NCBI GenBank assembly: GCA_004556565.1
Contig: SFGN01000007.1
Span: 29,707 to 93,706 of the forward strand
Direction: 5' to 3'
From: Lachnospiraceae bacterium
GTDB lineage: Bacteria; Bacillota_A; Clostridia; Lachnospirales; Lachnospiraceae
DNA length: 64,000 nucleotides
This document shows, one piece after another, positions 51,714-60,051 of this stretch. Both the position numbers and the translations under genes were made by a program. The notes beneath the pieces are model-generated. The model was not told where the DNA came from, did not search any database, and was given only the letters and a program-made list of their open reading frames with translations. How positions within the stretch are numbered: the first letter of the stretch is position 1; every line of letters begins with the position of its first letter.

Positions 51714-52310
51714 TTATAAAATTCCCTCCAACATCAGATTCACTCTCAATACATTGACTGTTTCCTCTCCGAAAAGCCCTAAAATTTTATGATTGGTACA
51801 TTTATCAATAATATCTTGTATCTCATCTTCCGTCATTTGATTCGCTTTTGCCAGTCTTGATACCTGATACTCGGCTGCCGCAACTGATATATCCGGATCA
51901 AGCCCACTTCCTGAACAGGTTACCAGATCCTCCGGTATCTGTTCTTTGTCTGCATCTGGATTTGCCTCTTTGATTTTTTCAACCCGCTGTTCTACCAGTT
52001 CTTTGTATTCCTGACTCTCAGGGCTTAAGATTGATGGAACGGAATACATTTTTGTATTGCCATCCTGATCGGTAAAGGCAGATACATTCATGATTCTGCC
52101 CCACATATATTCCTCCCCGGTAAATTCCTGAGCCAAAAGTTCACAGCCATATTTCTTTCCATCAATTTCAATCACACTGCCATTTGCTTTATCAGAAAAG
52201 AAAAGCTGCGATACTCCCGTAACAACTATCGTGTATAACACGCCGCAGATCAGTGTCATTGCCAGTACCATACCAACAGCTTTCCCAAACACTGTTCCTT
52301 TTTTCTTCAT
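51714..52310 (-). CDS. kdpC: KdpC, potassium-transporting ATPase subunit C (orphan)
   Basis: A 198-residue intact KdpC. Membrane helix AVGMVLAMTLICGVLYTIVV, then GCELLAQEFTGEEYMWGRIM and the signature ISVAAAEYQVSRLAKANQMT, with HKILGLFGEETVNVLRVNLM at the C-terminus. KdpC normally stabilises the KdpFABC pump, but kdpA and kdpB are not next to it; its upstream neighbour is trkH. It may be a leftover of a deleted operon or work with subunits elsewhere. AGGAGGTAAAACATT precedes the ATG, so translation is expected. Confidence 0.92.
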   Translation of the reverse strand: MKKKGTVFGKAVGMVLAMTLICGVLYTIVVTGVSQLFFSDKANGSVIEIDGKKYGCELLAQEFTGEEYMWGRIMNVSAFTDQDGNTKMYSVPSILSPESQEYKELVEQRVEKIKEANPDADKEQIPEDLVTCSGSGLDPDISVAAAEYQVSRLAKANQMTEDEIQDIIDKCTNHKILGLFGEETVNVLRVNLMLEGIL

Positions 52311-52416
52311 AATGTTTTACCTCCTGATACACTCTTGCGCTATCTTTTTATAATCCGATACTATCATTCTCATTTTTAAAAATGTATAAAGAGACTCCTG
52401 TCTCATATTAAGAATC

Positions 52417-53829
52417 TTAAAAAGTTTTATTATTTTTGAAAAAAGCCTGAATCAATACAAAAATCTCCAACCTTCCTAAAATCATACCAATGATTTCAAT
52501 CAAAAGGCATGCGGAAGTTGTTCCTGCATTCGTTACTCCAATGGAGAGTCCCACCGTACCAAGTGAGGAAGCAAACTCAAACGCCCCCTCCAGCAAGGTA
52601 CATCCGGAAAAGAATGTCAGAGCAATCGTTCCCACTACATAGACCAAAAGATACGTCTGTGCATAGGTAGAAGCTTCTTCCACCTGTGTTCTGTCCAGTA
52701 ATTCTTTTTCTGTTCCCTTACAATAATACGTGAGCGTTACCGTCCGTTCCGGTATCATCTTTTTCTTCACATTCCATACCAGATTCTTAAGTAACCTGCA
52801 TACCCTGCCCAGCTTAATTCCTCCTGCCGTAGATCCGATCCCACCGCCAATGATCATAAGCAGTATCATGACTGCCAGCGCCGTCTGAGGCCACTCACTA
52901 TAACTGCAGGTAGAATACCCGGTGGTGGATAATGCAGAAAACGCATTAAAAAAAGCCAGTTCTGTACTCTCCCCTGCGGATATCCCGCTTTTTGACAAAA
53001 ACAGTGTCATCATCGGAACCGTGATCACGGTCAGACCAGCCAAAAACCGGATCTCACTTGCACGCATAAACTCCCGAATACGTCCACGGAACAATAACAA
53101 CAACAAAGAAAAATTCGTTGTTCCAATCAACATCAGCAAAATGGTGATCCATTCAATTGGAAGGGAATGATAATAGCCAATACTATCCAACCTGTTGGAA
53201 AAGCCGCCGGTAGACAAAGCACACATGGTATGAACGATGCTGTCAAAAAAAGGCATCCCGAATATGGTATACAAACTCGTGCCTGCAATCAGGAAAAATC
53301 CATACATCATTCCAATCACTTTTACCGTTTTTCCAATGGTAGGCATCAATTTATCCGGATGCCCCTCTGCCTGGTACAAGGTAACCGAATCCTTTTCCTG
53401 TATAAAAAGGAGCATCATCATCACAAACCCCAGACCGCCCACATACTGCAGGAAACCTCTGTAGAAGAGGAACATATGCGGCAGCCGCTCCACATCCAAT
53501 ACCGAAAGCCCGGTAGTGGTAAACCCACTGACCGATTCAAAAATTGCCTGCACAGGGGTCAGATTTCCATACAGCCAGAAGGGAACTGCTGCAAGTGCAA
53601 ATCCATACAGCCATGCAAACACCACCAGCCGGCTGCTGCTTGTTTTTCTTTTTTTTCTATGACAGACAACCATCCCCAGTCCAATGGAAACTGCAGCCGG
53701 CAACATGAACTGCCATGCAAAAACAATTTCTTTTGGGTAAAATGGAAGGACCAGAAGCGGAACGAACAGGATACAGCCCTCTAATACCATCATTTTCCCC
53801 ATCACTGATATTCCATTACGATGCAGCAT
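52417..53829 (-). CDS. trkH: TrkH/KtrB potassium transporter membrane subunit
   Basis: A 470-residue K+ uptake protein with four pore-like repeats. The selectivity-filter-type segments are FESVSGFTTTGLSVL, CALSTGGFSNRL, NAFSALSTTGYSTC and ASSLGTVGLSIG. Hydrophobic helices surround each repeat, for example YGFALAAVPFWLYGN. Potassium enters with the membrane potential, gated by TrkA-type rings. The start overlaps the end of the TrkA gene by 14 bp, so translation is coupled. It ends about 100 bp before kdpC, with a weak hairpin (GAGAC-N4-GTCTC) between. Confidence 0.93.
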   Translation of the reverse strand: MLHRNGISVMGKMMVLEGCILFVPLLVLPFYPKEIVFAWQFMLPAAVSIGLGMVVCHRKKRKTSSSRLVVFAWLYGFALAAVPFWLYGNLTPVQAIFESVSGFTTTGLSVLDVERLPHMFLFYRGFLQYVGGLGFVMMMLLFIQEKDSVTLYQAEGHPDKLMPTIGKTVKVIGMMYGFFLIAGTSLYTIFGMPFFDSIVHTMCALSTGGFSNRLDSIGYYHSLPIEWITILLMLIGTTNFSLLLLLFRGRIREFMRASEIRFLAGLTVITVPMMTLFLSKSGISAGESTELAFFNAFSALSTTGYSTCSYSEWPQTALAVMILLMIIGGGIGSTAGGIKLGRVCRLLKNLVWNVKKKMIPERTVTLTYYCKGTEKELLDRTQVEEASTYAQTYLLVYVVGTIALTFFSGCTLLEGAFEFASSLGTVGLSIGVTNAGTTSACLLIEIIGMILGRLEIFVLIQAFFKNNKTF

Positions 53830-54508
53830 ATTCCGTCAGCTCCTTTATCTGATCAAGTTTACTCTTGTCCGAAGTGATGATCAGAAGCACATCCCCTTCT
53901 GTAATACGGGTATCCCCTCTTGGAATCAGGCTTTGATCTCCCCGAAGGATACATCCGATGATCACTTCTTTTGGAAGATTCAGTTCCCATAATTTCTTCC
54001 CGGCAACCGGCGAGTTTTTCGGAATTGGCAGTTCCAAAATCTGAATTCTTCCCTCGTCAACCGGTATCAGCCTGGTCATTTCATCCATAACTGCCTGTTC
54101 TTCCATGATGTTCGTGATCATATTCAACGCACAAACCACCCGGTCAATTCCCATCTGGTAGAAAAAATTCGTTTTCGATGGATCATTTAAAAGAGCCACT
54201 GTTTTCTTCACATGAAAGAACTGTTTACACATTTCGCAGATGACAAGATTGATCTCATCACTGTCTGTCAGGGCAATCGCCACCTGACAGTTTCCGGCAG
54301 CCGCATCCTCCAAAATATATTTTTTGCTTCCGTCTCCAAAAATAACATTCAGCCTGGTCACTTCTGCCAGTTTTTCACAAGCTTCATAATCCTTATTAAT
54401 TACTGTCACACGATATCCCTTTTTCAGCAAAGAAGTAGCAAGGGATCTGGCTTTATGGAATCCTCCCACGATCAGAATATTTTTTTGTTCTTTCTTTTTA
54501 TTCCACAT
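53816..54508 (-). CDS. trkA: TrkA-type gating protein (RCK-N + RCK-C)
   Basis: About 230 residues. The RCK-N Rossmann domain starts KNILIVGGFHKARSLATSLL and has INKDYEACEKLAEVTRLNVI and AIALTDSDEINLVICEMCKQ. The RCK-C domain follows (LPIPKNSPVAGKKLWELNLP, then GDTRITEGDVLLIITSDKSK). RCK-C domains in Firmicutes TrkA/KtrA often bind c-di-AMP. Its start lies within the last codons of the preceding TrkA_N gene (overlap), and its end overlaps trkH. Confidence 0.92.
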   Translation of the reverse strand: MWNKKKEQKNILIVGGFHKARSLATSLLKKGYRVTVINKDYEACEKLAEVTRLNVIFGDGSKKYILEDAAAGNCQVAIALTDSDEINLVICEMCKQFFHVKKTVALLNDPSKTNFFYQMGIDRVVCALNMITNIMEEQAVMDEMTRLIPVDEGRIQILELPIPKNSPVAGKKLWELNLPKEVIIGCILRGDQSLIPRGDTRITEGDVLLIITSDKSKLDQIKELTEYAAS

Positions 54509-54932
54509 GTGTTCCACCCCCGATTTCAATGTAATTGGCAATTTCCTTCTCTGACAGTTCTGACGGGCAGATCGTATCAATCCCCATCTCTTTTACCAGT
54601 GCAATCTTCTCTTCATCATAGATTCGTGCCACAACCTTCGGAATATGGAACATTTCTTTTGCAATCTGTGCTGCGCAGATATTCACACAATCATGATCGG
54701 TAACAGCAATAAAAGCCGCTGCATCTGCAAGACCGAAAGCTTCTAGCCTCTCCATATCTGTAGCACTGGACGTTAGCGTCAATCCGCCATAAGAATATGG
54801 TAATTTCCGGAATGCTGTTTTGTCGCAATCCAGAACCATTACATCTTTTTTCTCTTCCGAAAGCTTTCCCGCTATGCTTGCACCCAGACGCCCGCATCCG
54901 GCGATCACTGTGCATCCATTCCTTTTTCCCAT
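54498..54932 (-). CDS. TrkA-N-only protein
   Basis: A 144-residue protein holding one RCK-N/NAD-binding domain: CTVIAGCGRLGASIAGKLSE with the GxGxxG motif, MVLDCDKTAFRKL, SATDMERLEAFGLADAAAFI and NICAAQIAKEMFHIPKVVAR. It lacks an RCK-C domain. It may combine with the following protein to make a two-part TrkA, mirroring E. coli TrkA, which has two RCK-N/RCK-C units in one chain. It lies 12 bp after the TPR gene and overlaps the next start. Confidence 0.88.
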   Translation of the reverse strand: MGKRNGCTVIAGCGRLGASIAGKLSEEKKDVMVLDCDKTAFRKLPYSYGGLTLTSSATDMERLEAFGLADAAAFIAVTDHDCVNICAAQIAKEMFHIPKVVARIYDEEKIALVKEMGIDTICPSELSEKEIANYIEIGGGTHVE

Positions 54933-54944
54933 AATCCCAACCTC

Positions 54945-55301
54945 CTATTTTCTTACAAGATGCCCTACATGATGTTCATCATAAACCACTTTAAACTGTG
55001 GATCATTCTGCACCGGACAATCTTCCTCTGTATAGGCACATCTTTCGGAAGGATACATGGTTCCATACTGCTCCATGTTATAACGTGCAGGAATATAAGT
55101 CGGATCCAGTGCGTAAGCTGCACGAAAATGTTTCATTGCCAGAACATGATTATTCTCTTTCTCCATCAGGATTCCCATCAGGTTATGAGGGATAGCGGAA
55201 TGCGGATTCTGAAGCATTGCCTCTCCCAATTTTTTTTCACATTCTTTATATTCGTGCTGAACGATCAGCTTTTTACATCTGTCTTCTAATTTCTCAGTCA
55301 T
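54945..55301 (-). CDS. Small TPR protein, first gene of the potassium operon
   Basis: A 118-residue cytoplasmic protein. Helices around EYKECEKKLGEAMLQNPHSA and NNHVLAMKHFRAAYALDPTY form one or two TPR repeats; the second part (YTEEDCPVQNDPQFKVVYDE) is not repeat-like and ends HHVGHLVRK. Homology beyond TPR is not recognised. AAGGAGGAG lies before the ATG, and the gene is first after the regulated promoter, so it is likely co-produced with the TrkA and TrkH proteins. A structural or regulatory partner is a guess. Confidence 0.75.
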   Translation of the reverse strand: MTEKLEDRCKKLIVQHEYKECEKKLGEAMLQNPHSAIPHNLMGILMEKENNHVLAMKHFRAAYALDPTYIPARYNMEQYGTMYPSERCAYTEEDCPVQNDPQFKVVYDEHHVGHLVRK

Positions 55302-55331
55302 TTGGTTCTCCTCCTTTTCTTTTGTACCTGC

Positions 55332-55360
55332 AGTATATCTTTTTACCTGTGGGAATGGTG
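55332..55360 (-). promoter_or_regulatory. Predicted activator-dependent promoter of the TPR-trk operon
   Basis: A good -10 box TATACT lies at 55332-55337 (minus strand), about 30 bp before the TPR ATG. The place of the -35 box (17 bp upstream, 55355-55360) reads ACCATT, a poor match, and is occupied by the proximal direct-repeat pair of the operator array. That pattern is usual for promoters needing an OmpR-family activator. Confidence 0.5.
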
Positions 55361-55459
55361 TGGGAATAGATTCACCGGCTGTGAGAATCCTGTGAGATTT
55401 TCCAGGATGTGTAAAGAAGCTGTGCGTTTAGATAGATGTTGTGAGAATGGTGTGAGAAA
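55348..55459 (-). promoter_or_regulatory. Array of direct-repeat pairs, likely OmpR-family operator
   Basis: Three pairs of a 9-bp unit, each repeated with 11-bp period (plus strand): TGTGGGAAT-GG-TGTGGGAAT at 55348-55367; TGTGAGAAT-CC-TGTGAGATT at 55380-55399; TGTGAGAAT-GG-TGTGAGAAA at 55440-55459. Pairs 1 and 2 are 32 bp apart, and a degenerate pair near 55409-55429 (TGTGTAAAG, TGTGCGTTT) would make four sites about 30 bp apart, or three helical turns. The 11-bp period is that of winged-helix regulator dimers. The adjacent regulator gene is the obvious candidate. Confidence 0.7.
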
Positions 55460-55550
55460 TCACCGAAAGTGCCAAAAGGCACGTTCCGGGATTGTATGCG
55501 GTCGCAAGATCTTAAGCAAGCTTAAGACTTTGGCTCGTCGCCGATACAAA

Positions 55551-55592
55551 AAGGGGATGCAAATCTTTACTGTTCGATTTACATCCTCTTTT
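55551..55592 (-). terminator. Terminator of the kinase-regulator operon
   Basis: A long stem pairs GGATGCAAATC with GATTTACATCC (one mismatch tolerated as G-U), flanked by AAAAAGG and CTCTTTT. It lies just after the regulator stop and separates it from the TPR-trk promoter. Confidence 0.85.
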
Positions 55593-55603
55593 ATCATCCA
55601 ACA

Positions 55604-56323
55604 TTATTTTACGGCTTCATGTTCCCGCATCCGGTACCCAATGCCTATTTCCGTCTCTATATACTCCGGTTTTGCCGGATTCCGTTCAATTTTTCTCCGG
55701 GTGGAAGCCATCACAGAACGAAGCACCTGCGTATCTTCCCCGTATCCTTCTCCCCATATCTTCCGCAAAATCGTATGGTAGGTAAGTACCTTTCCCGGAT
55801 TCTGCATAAATAAAAGCAACAACCGATATTCCAAAGGGGTCAGATGAATCTCCTTGTCATCCTTATAGGCAATATGCGCTCCATTATCCAGTTTCAGATT
55901 TCCATTTACATATACGGTATCATCCGGTCTTTCCTCTGATTCCAATTGATTCATACGGTAGTAATGCCGCAGTGCCACCCGGATTCTGGCCATCAGCTCT
56001 GTTGCAGAAAAAGGTTTTGTCAGATAGTCGTCCGCACCATCATCCAATGCCGCTGCCTTTTCTTTGTCCTGGTCCCTTGCAGAAACAATAATGATCGGAA
56101 CTTCTGACCACTCCCGGATTTTATGAAGTACTTCCATTCCATCGATATCCGGAAGACCCAGATCCAATAAAATCAGATCTGCATTTTTCCTTACCATATA
56201 GGAGATGCCATCTTTACCATTTACAGCACCTTCCACAGAAAAACCTGCATTTTCCAATGTATAAACCATAAAATTCTGTATCTGTACATCATCTTCTATA
56301 ATCAGTATTTTTTCTTTAAACAA
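55604..56323 (-). CDS. KdpE-like OmpR-family response regulator
   Basis: About 239 residues from a TTG start (56323), chosen because GGAAGGAGGAAG precedes it and KILIIEDDVQIQNFMVYTLE begins three residues on. The receiver has Asp in ADLILLDLGLPDIDGMEVLH, the Ser in PIIIVSARDQD and the Lys in DYLTKPFSATEL. The winged helix is EIHLTPLEYRLLLLFMQNPG, VLTYHTILRKIWGEGYGEDT and ASTRRKIERN. It resembles KdpE and overlaps the kinase stop by 8 bp. A full-length, functional counterpart of the broken kdpE 6 kb away. Confidence 0.9.
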   Translation of the reverse strand: MFKEKILIIEDDVQIQNFMVYTLENAGFSVEGAVNGKDGISYMVRKNADLILLDLGLPDIDGMEVLHKIREWSEVPIIIVSARDQDKEKAAALDDGADDYLTKPFSATELMARIRVALRHYYRMNQLESEERPDDTVYVNGNLKLDNGAHIAYKDDKEIHLTPLEYRLLLLFMQNPGKVLTYHTILRKIWGEGYGEDTQVLRSVMASTRRKIERNPAKPEYIETEIGIGYRMREHEAVK

Positions 56324-57824
56324 TTTCTCTTCCTCCTTCCGTGAGAGGTAATGTAAAGATAAACTCTGCTCCCTTTCCATCCGTCCGGTTTCGCCCGGTA
56401 ATCGTTCCGCCATGAGCATTTACCACCGTCTCACAGATCGTAAGCCCCAGCCCAATTCCTCTCTTTACATCAGCCGAACGGGTTTTGGAAGTGTAAAATA
56501 TTTTAAAAAGATTGGAAACGTCCGCTTCAGCAATTCCCTCTCCTTCATCCCGGACAGAAACCAGTAGTGTATCTTCTGTGTAACCGGCAGAAACAGTAAT
56601 GGTTTCCTGCGGTCTTGTGTGTTTCACTGCATTGTCCAACAGATTGGTTATTACCTGCTCAATCAGCTTTGCATCCATCGGCACTAACCGGAACTCATCT
56701 GGTATCTCTACCTGTATCTCCCGCTCTGGGAAACTACGTTCCACATGAGCAACCGCACAGCCAATCACCTCTTCGATCGCTTCCATTTCTTTTTGTATCA
56801 CAATTTTACCGTCCTGAAGTCTGGTCAGGCTTAAGATATTTTCTACTAATGATTTCAGCCAGTCCGCGTCCTGATAAATACCTTGAAGCAGTTCCTGGCG
56901 TCTGTCTTCTTTGTCTGTCATATCCATCAGTATTTCCGATGTCCCCATGATACCCGACAGTGGTGTCCTAAGATCATGAGAGATTGCACGCAAAAGATTC
57001 GCACGTTCTCTCTCCCGTTCCATACTTTCTCTGTCTCGCACTCTTTCTATCGTTACTTCAATCCGATCCATTGCCATGGAAACATTCTCCATGATAGAAT
57101 GCAGTAATTTTTTCTTTTCCTGCAGATGTTCTGCATCCACGGTTTTATCAATTTTTACCACTGCCAGCAGATACTCCCGTCCGTTGACCGGATACCCATA
57201 AGCTTCCTCTTCTTCCAGATATTCGGTTCGAAGATTTGCATATATCTTCCGAATCTCATCTGCATCCGGCACGCTTCTGTGAATCTGCTCTTTTCCTGAC
57301 TGCTGAATGTAGATTGGTTCAGACTGCCTTCCAACATAAATGCATCCAACATTTACCTGAATCAGATGGCTGATACTCTCTGCTGCGATTTTCAAAACAG
57401 CTTCCATATCTGCCGCATCAGACAACTTACTGGAGAGCATATATAAAATCTGGCTTTCTTTCCCTTTTTCATTTGCTTCTTCCGTTAAAAGCTTTTCTTT
57501 CGTTGTCAGGGCACTTGTAAGAATAGAAGTTGTCAGCATGATTGAAAAAGTAATCAGATACCCTGGATCATTTACTGCAAGCGTATGATAGGGTTCCGTA
57601 AAAAAGTAATTGTAACATATGAGCGAAACCACTGCAGATAAAATCCCATACTGATATCCTGATGTAAATCTAGCAACCAGAAGAACAGCCAGAAGATACA
57701 TTACAACAATATTCGTTTCCGGAAATCCAAGCTCTATAAAAATCTTCCCAAGTACGGTGGCTGCAAATACGATACCCACCAATTTCAACAGACTATGCAG
57801 GATCTCTTTCTTTTTAATCATCAT
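56316..57824 (-). CDS. KdpD-like histidine kinase without the N-terminal KdpD/USP domains
   Basis: A 502-residue kinase equal to the C-terminal half of KdpD. DUF4118 four-helix sensor (TNIVVMYLLAVLLVARFTSG, YFFTEPYHTLAVNDPGYLIT), a GAF-like region (about 150-260), HisKA with ANLLRAISHDLRTPLSGIMG, and a full HATPase domain (QVITNLLDNAVKHTRPQETI, VRDEGEGIAEADVSNLFKIF, GIGLGLTICETVVNAHGG). All boxes are intact. Lack of the KdpD/USP parts, where KdpD binds c-di-AMP in some Firmicutes, suggests a different input. It pairs with the overlapping regulator gene, and its neighbours are Trk genes, so potassium or turgor is the inferred stimulus. Confidence 0.9.
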   Translation of the reverse strand: MMIKKKEILHSLLKLVGIVFAATVLGKIFIELGFPETNIVVMYLLAVLLVARFTSGYQYGILSAVVSLICYNYFFTEPYHTLAVNDPGYLITFSIMLTTSILTSALTTKEKLLTEEANEKGKESQILYMLSSKLSDAADMEAVLKIAAESISHLIQVNVGCIYVGRQSEPIYIQQSGKEQIHRSVPDADEIRKIYANLRTEYLEEEEAYGYPVNGREYLLAVVKIDKTVDAEHLQEKKKLLHSIMENVSMAMDRIEVTIERVRDRESMERERERANLLRAISHDLRTPLSGIMGTSEILMDMTDKEDRRQELLQGIYQDADWLKSLVENILSLTRLQDGKIVIQKEMEAIEEVIGCAVAHVERSFPEREIQVEIPDEFRLVPMDAKLIEQVITNLLDNAVKHTRPQETITVSAGYTEDTLLVSVRDEGEGIAEADVSNLFKIFYTSKTRSADVKRGIGLGLTICETVVNAHGGTITGRNRTDGKGAEFIFTLPLTEGGREIV

Positions 57825-58050
57825 GATTGCCTCTTTATTATCATATTAATCTCGTTAAGTATAACACACGCAGTTTGTTTTTCCAATCCTCAGCACATGG
57901 CATCCTGCCAATGTTCTCATATATCCTACAACAATTTTTTCTTTTTAAAATAAATGAATTCCAGCATCTTAAAAAGGAACTGATCCGGCGATTTCAGCCC
58001 CTGAAACTGTTCTTCCTTTTTCTCTAGCCAGTACTTCAGATTCCCACTGT

Positions 58051-58260
58051 CCTCAATCAGGAGAAGCAATTCCACTTGTAAGAGATAAGCACAGTAGCAA
58101 GGAGTACATTGAATTTCTCAAAAAACTTGATGATAAGTATCCCAAAACAGATAAAATCCGTCTGGTTCTGGATAACCTTAAAGTTCATTCCTCTGAGGAA
58201 ACCAGATAATACCTCGCAACTATACCGGGAAGATTTGAATTTGTATTTACTCCTAAACAT
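58051..58260 (+). pseudogene. IS630-family transposase fragment
   Basis: One frame reads QSGEAIPLVRDKHSSKEYIE and FLKKLDDKYPKTDKIRLVLD, then NLKVHSSEETR, an in-frame stop (58207-58209) and YLATIPGRFEFVFTPKH. This is the DDE_3 (IS630) core, with the catalytic Asp in VLDN. The stop fits one base change (AAA to TAA). N- and C-terminal parts are missing, and no terminal inverted repeats were found. Confidence 0.8.
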
Positions 58261-58459
58261 CAAAGAAATCGGAAGGAACAGACATCTGATCGAGCAGATA
58301 TGTAAAAAACTCCGCAGACAAAAGACCTTAACCCAGATTGCCGATGAAGTGGAAGAATCCCCCGAAACGATTGCTCCAATTATAAAAGCCTCTGCTGAAT
58401 CTGCCTCGGAATATGATGCCGAAAAAATCTTTGAGCATATCTATGGAGATATGCTTTGA
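58258..58459 (+). pseudogene. C-terminal fragment of an Rpn-type PD-(D/E)XK nuclease/transposase
   Basis: The frame reads KEIGRNRHLIEQICKKLRRQ, then KTLTQIADEVEESPETIAPI and EYDAEKIFEHIYGDML before a stop. Such ends, with 'CKKL..GK..EQIA..LEE' and 'YDxEKIYE', are typical of Rpn (recombination-promoting nuclease) proteins common in Lachnospiraceae. The catalytic N-terminal domain is gone, and the fragment is fused directly onto the IS630 remnant. Assignment is by motif resemblance. Confidence 0.6.
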
Positions 58460-58483
58460 AATCACATATTAAAATCAAAAAAA

Positions 58484-58533
58484 ATCCCCGACAGAATCAT
58501 CAGCATTTTATAAACACTGATTTTATCGGGGAT
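58484..58533 (-). terminator. Strong terminator after the SLH pseudogene
   Basis: A 16-bp stem (ATCCCCGACAGAATCA with TGATTTTATCGGGGAT, G-U pairs included) with an 18-nt loop, followed on the minus strand by eight T's. It lies downstream of the 58604 stop. Confidence 0.9.
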
Positions 58534-58603
58534 GTTTTTGATTGTAAGTTTACTGTACTGTCAAAGAATCCTGCTATGTCTTCAACAGTTTGCAATCATT
58601 ACT

Positions 58604-59891
58604 TTACTTATCCACTTCTGTATAACGGCTGATTATAGTTGCCGCTTCCGCTCTGCATGTACTTGTCTGCGGGTCGATGAGCCTAGCACCTTCTTCACCT
58701 TTACCGCTGATGATTCCTTCTGCCACGCACCATTGAACTGCATCAATTGCAAACTCCTGAACAGTGTCTCCGTCCGGGAAGCTGCTCAGACTTTCACGTG
58801 CGGTCGTATCCAGTTTCTTGTAGTTCGCATAACGGAACATCATAGCTGCCATCTGTTCGCGGGTGATCGGATCATTTGGTCCAAACAGACCCGTATCTGT
58901 ATATCCGGTTACAATACCATTTTCCGCAGCCCAGATAACTGCGTCACTGTAGAAGTGTCCGTCCTTGACATCCGGGAAGGTATCTTTGAATATCACTTCC
59001 GGTTCACCTTCCATGCGGTAAATAATAACCGCAAACTGTGCTCTTACCAGGTTGTTGTTCGGTGCAAAAACAGTTTCTTCCAGACCTGTCATAAGTTCCT
59101 TTACATATACATAGTCACAGAACCAGTCATCTTCATTGACATCGTTATATTCTTGTCCGGGATTTTCTGAAGACCTGCCATTGCTGTCCGAAGATTCTCA
59201 CATGCCTCATTGACTTCTTCCTGCATTGCATTGCCGTCTGCCTGCACTTCTTTTGCATCTGCAAGCGCTTTCACAAACGCATCTTTGCCTTCTTCCAGAT
59301 AAGAAGAAATATGATCGTTCATCTCATCTGCCAGAGCGATCACTTTTGCAAGGTCTGTCTTGTCGCCCTGTTTGAAGGACAAATACTGCATAACGCTCAT
59401 AATCTCCTGCCCTGCGTTATCCACCATTTCCTGAGTGACGGATGCATCTCCTGACTGAACTTTGTCAAGAAGCTGCTGACCATTTTTCACTGCTGCGTTA
59501 AATCTGTCAACTATGGATGTAATAACACCTTCTGTGTCAGCTCCTGTGGCAAGCTCCAATGCAGATTCCAGAACAGCTGTGGAAATTTTAGACTGCTCGT
59601 CTTTTTTGATCAGAAGATCAAATGACTCTTCTATATCTGATACCATTTTATCGACAAGAGCCTGTGTTGCATATTCCGGTACTGTTTCAGGCACAGAAAA
59701 TTCAGGGTATTTTCCTATAAATTCATCGCTTAGTACATCGTAATATTCATATTCTTCCCTCAGCTCTTCCGGAGACAGCTGAACTGTTTGTTCCCCCGGA
59801 ATACTTGCCAGCACTGTCATTCCACTTCCCAACGTGGACGTCAGAAACGCAAATGATGTCAGCATACATAAAATTCTTTTTTACTTTTCAT
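58604..59891 (-). pseudogene. Secreted SLH protein disrupted by two A-tract frameshifts
   Basis: The product would be a signal peptide (LCMLTSFAFLTSTLGSGMTV), an all-helical region with a FIVAR-like part (FVKALADAKEVQADGNAMQE) and three SLH domains (NDVNEDDWFCDYVYVKELMT; FPDVKDGHFYSDAVIWAAEN; FPDGDTVQEFAIDAVQWCVA). Two frameshifts break it: at 59163-59166 the T4 run (A4 on the coding strand) needs one more base to join LQK to NPGQEYNDVN; at 59877-59882 the T6 run needs one more base to join MKSK to KRILCMLTS. The two halves are otherwise intact. It shares FIVAR and SLH modules with protein B at 38480. Confidence 0.8.
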
Positions 59892-60051
59892 TCATAGATT
59901 CCTACTTTGTCAGTTTTATTTCTATATATTACTGTTTCATTTTTATTTTTTGCTATTTTTGTCTATCAACCAATACTTATGAACATCACACATGTTCTGT
60001 TCCTCTTCAATTTTGTTTTCTTGTAATACACATCATATTTAAATTAATCAG

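Noticed and set aside
58057..58263. A minus-strand 68-codon frame opposite the IS630 fragment
   Set aside because: The plus strand carries recognisable transposase motifs, so the minus frame is a shadow.
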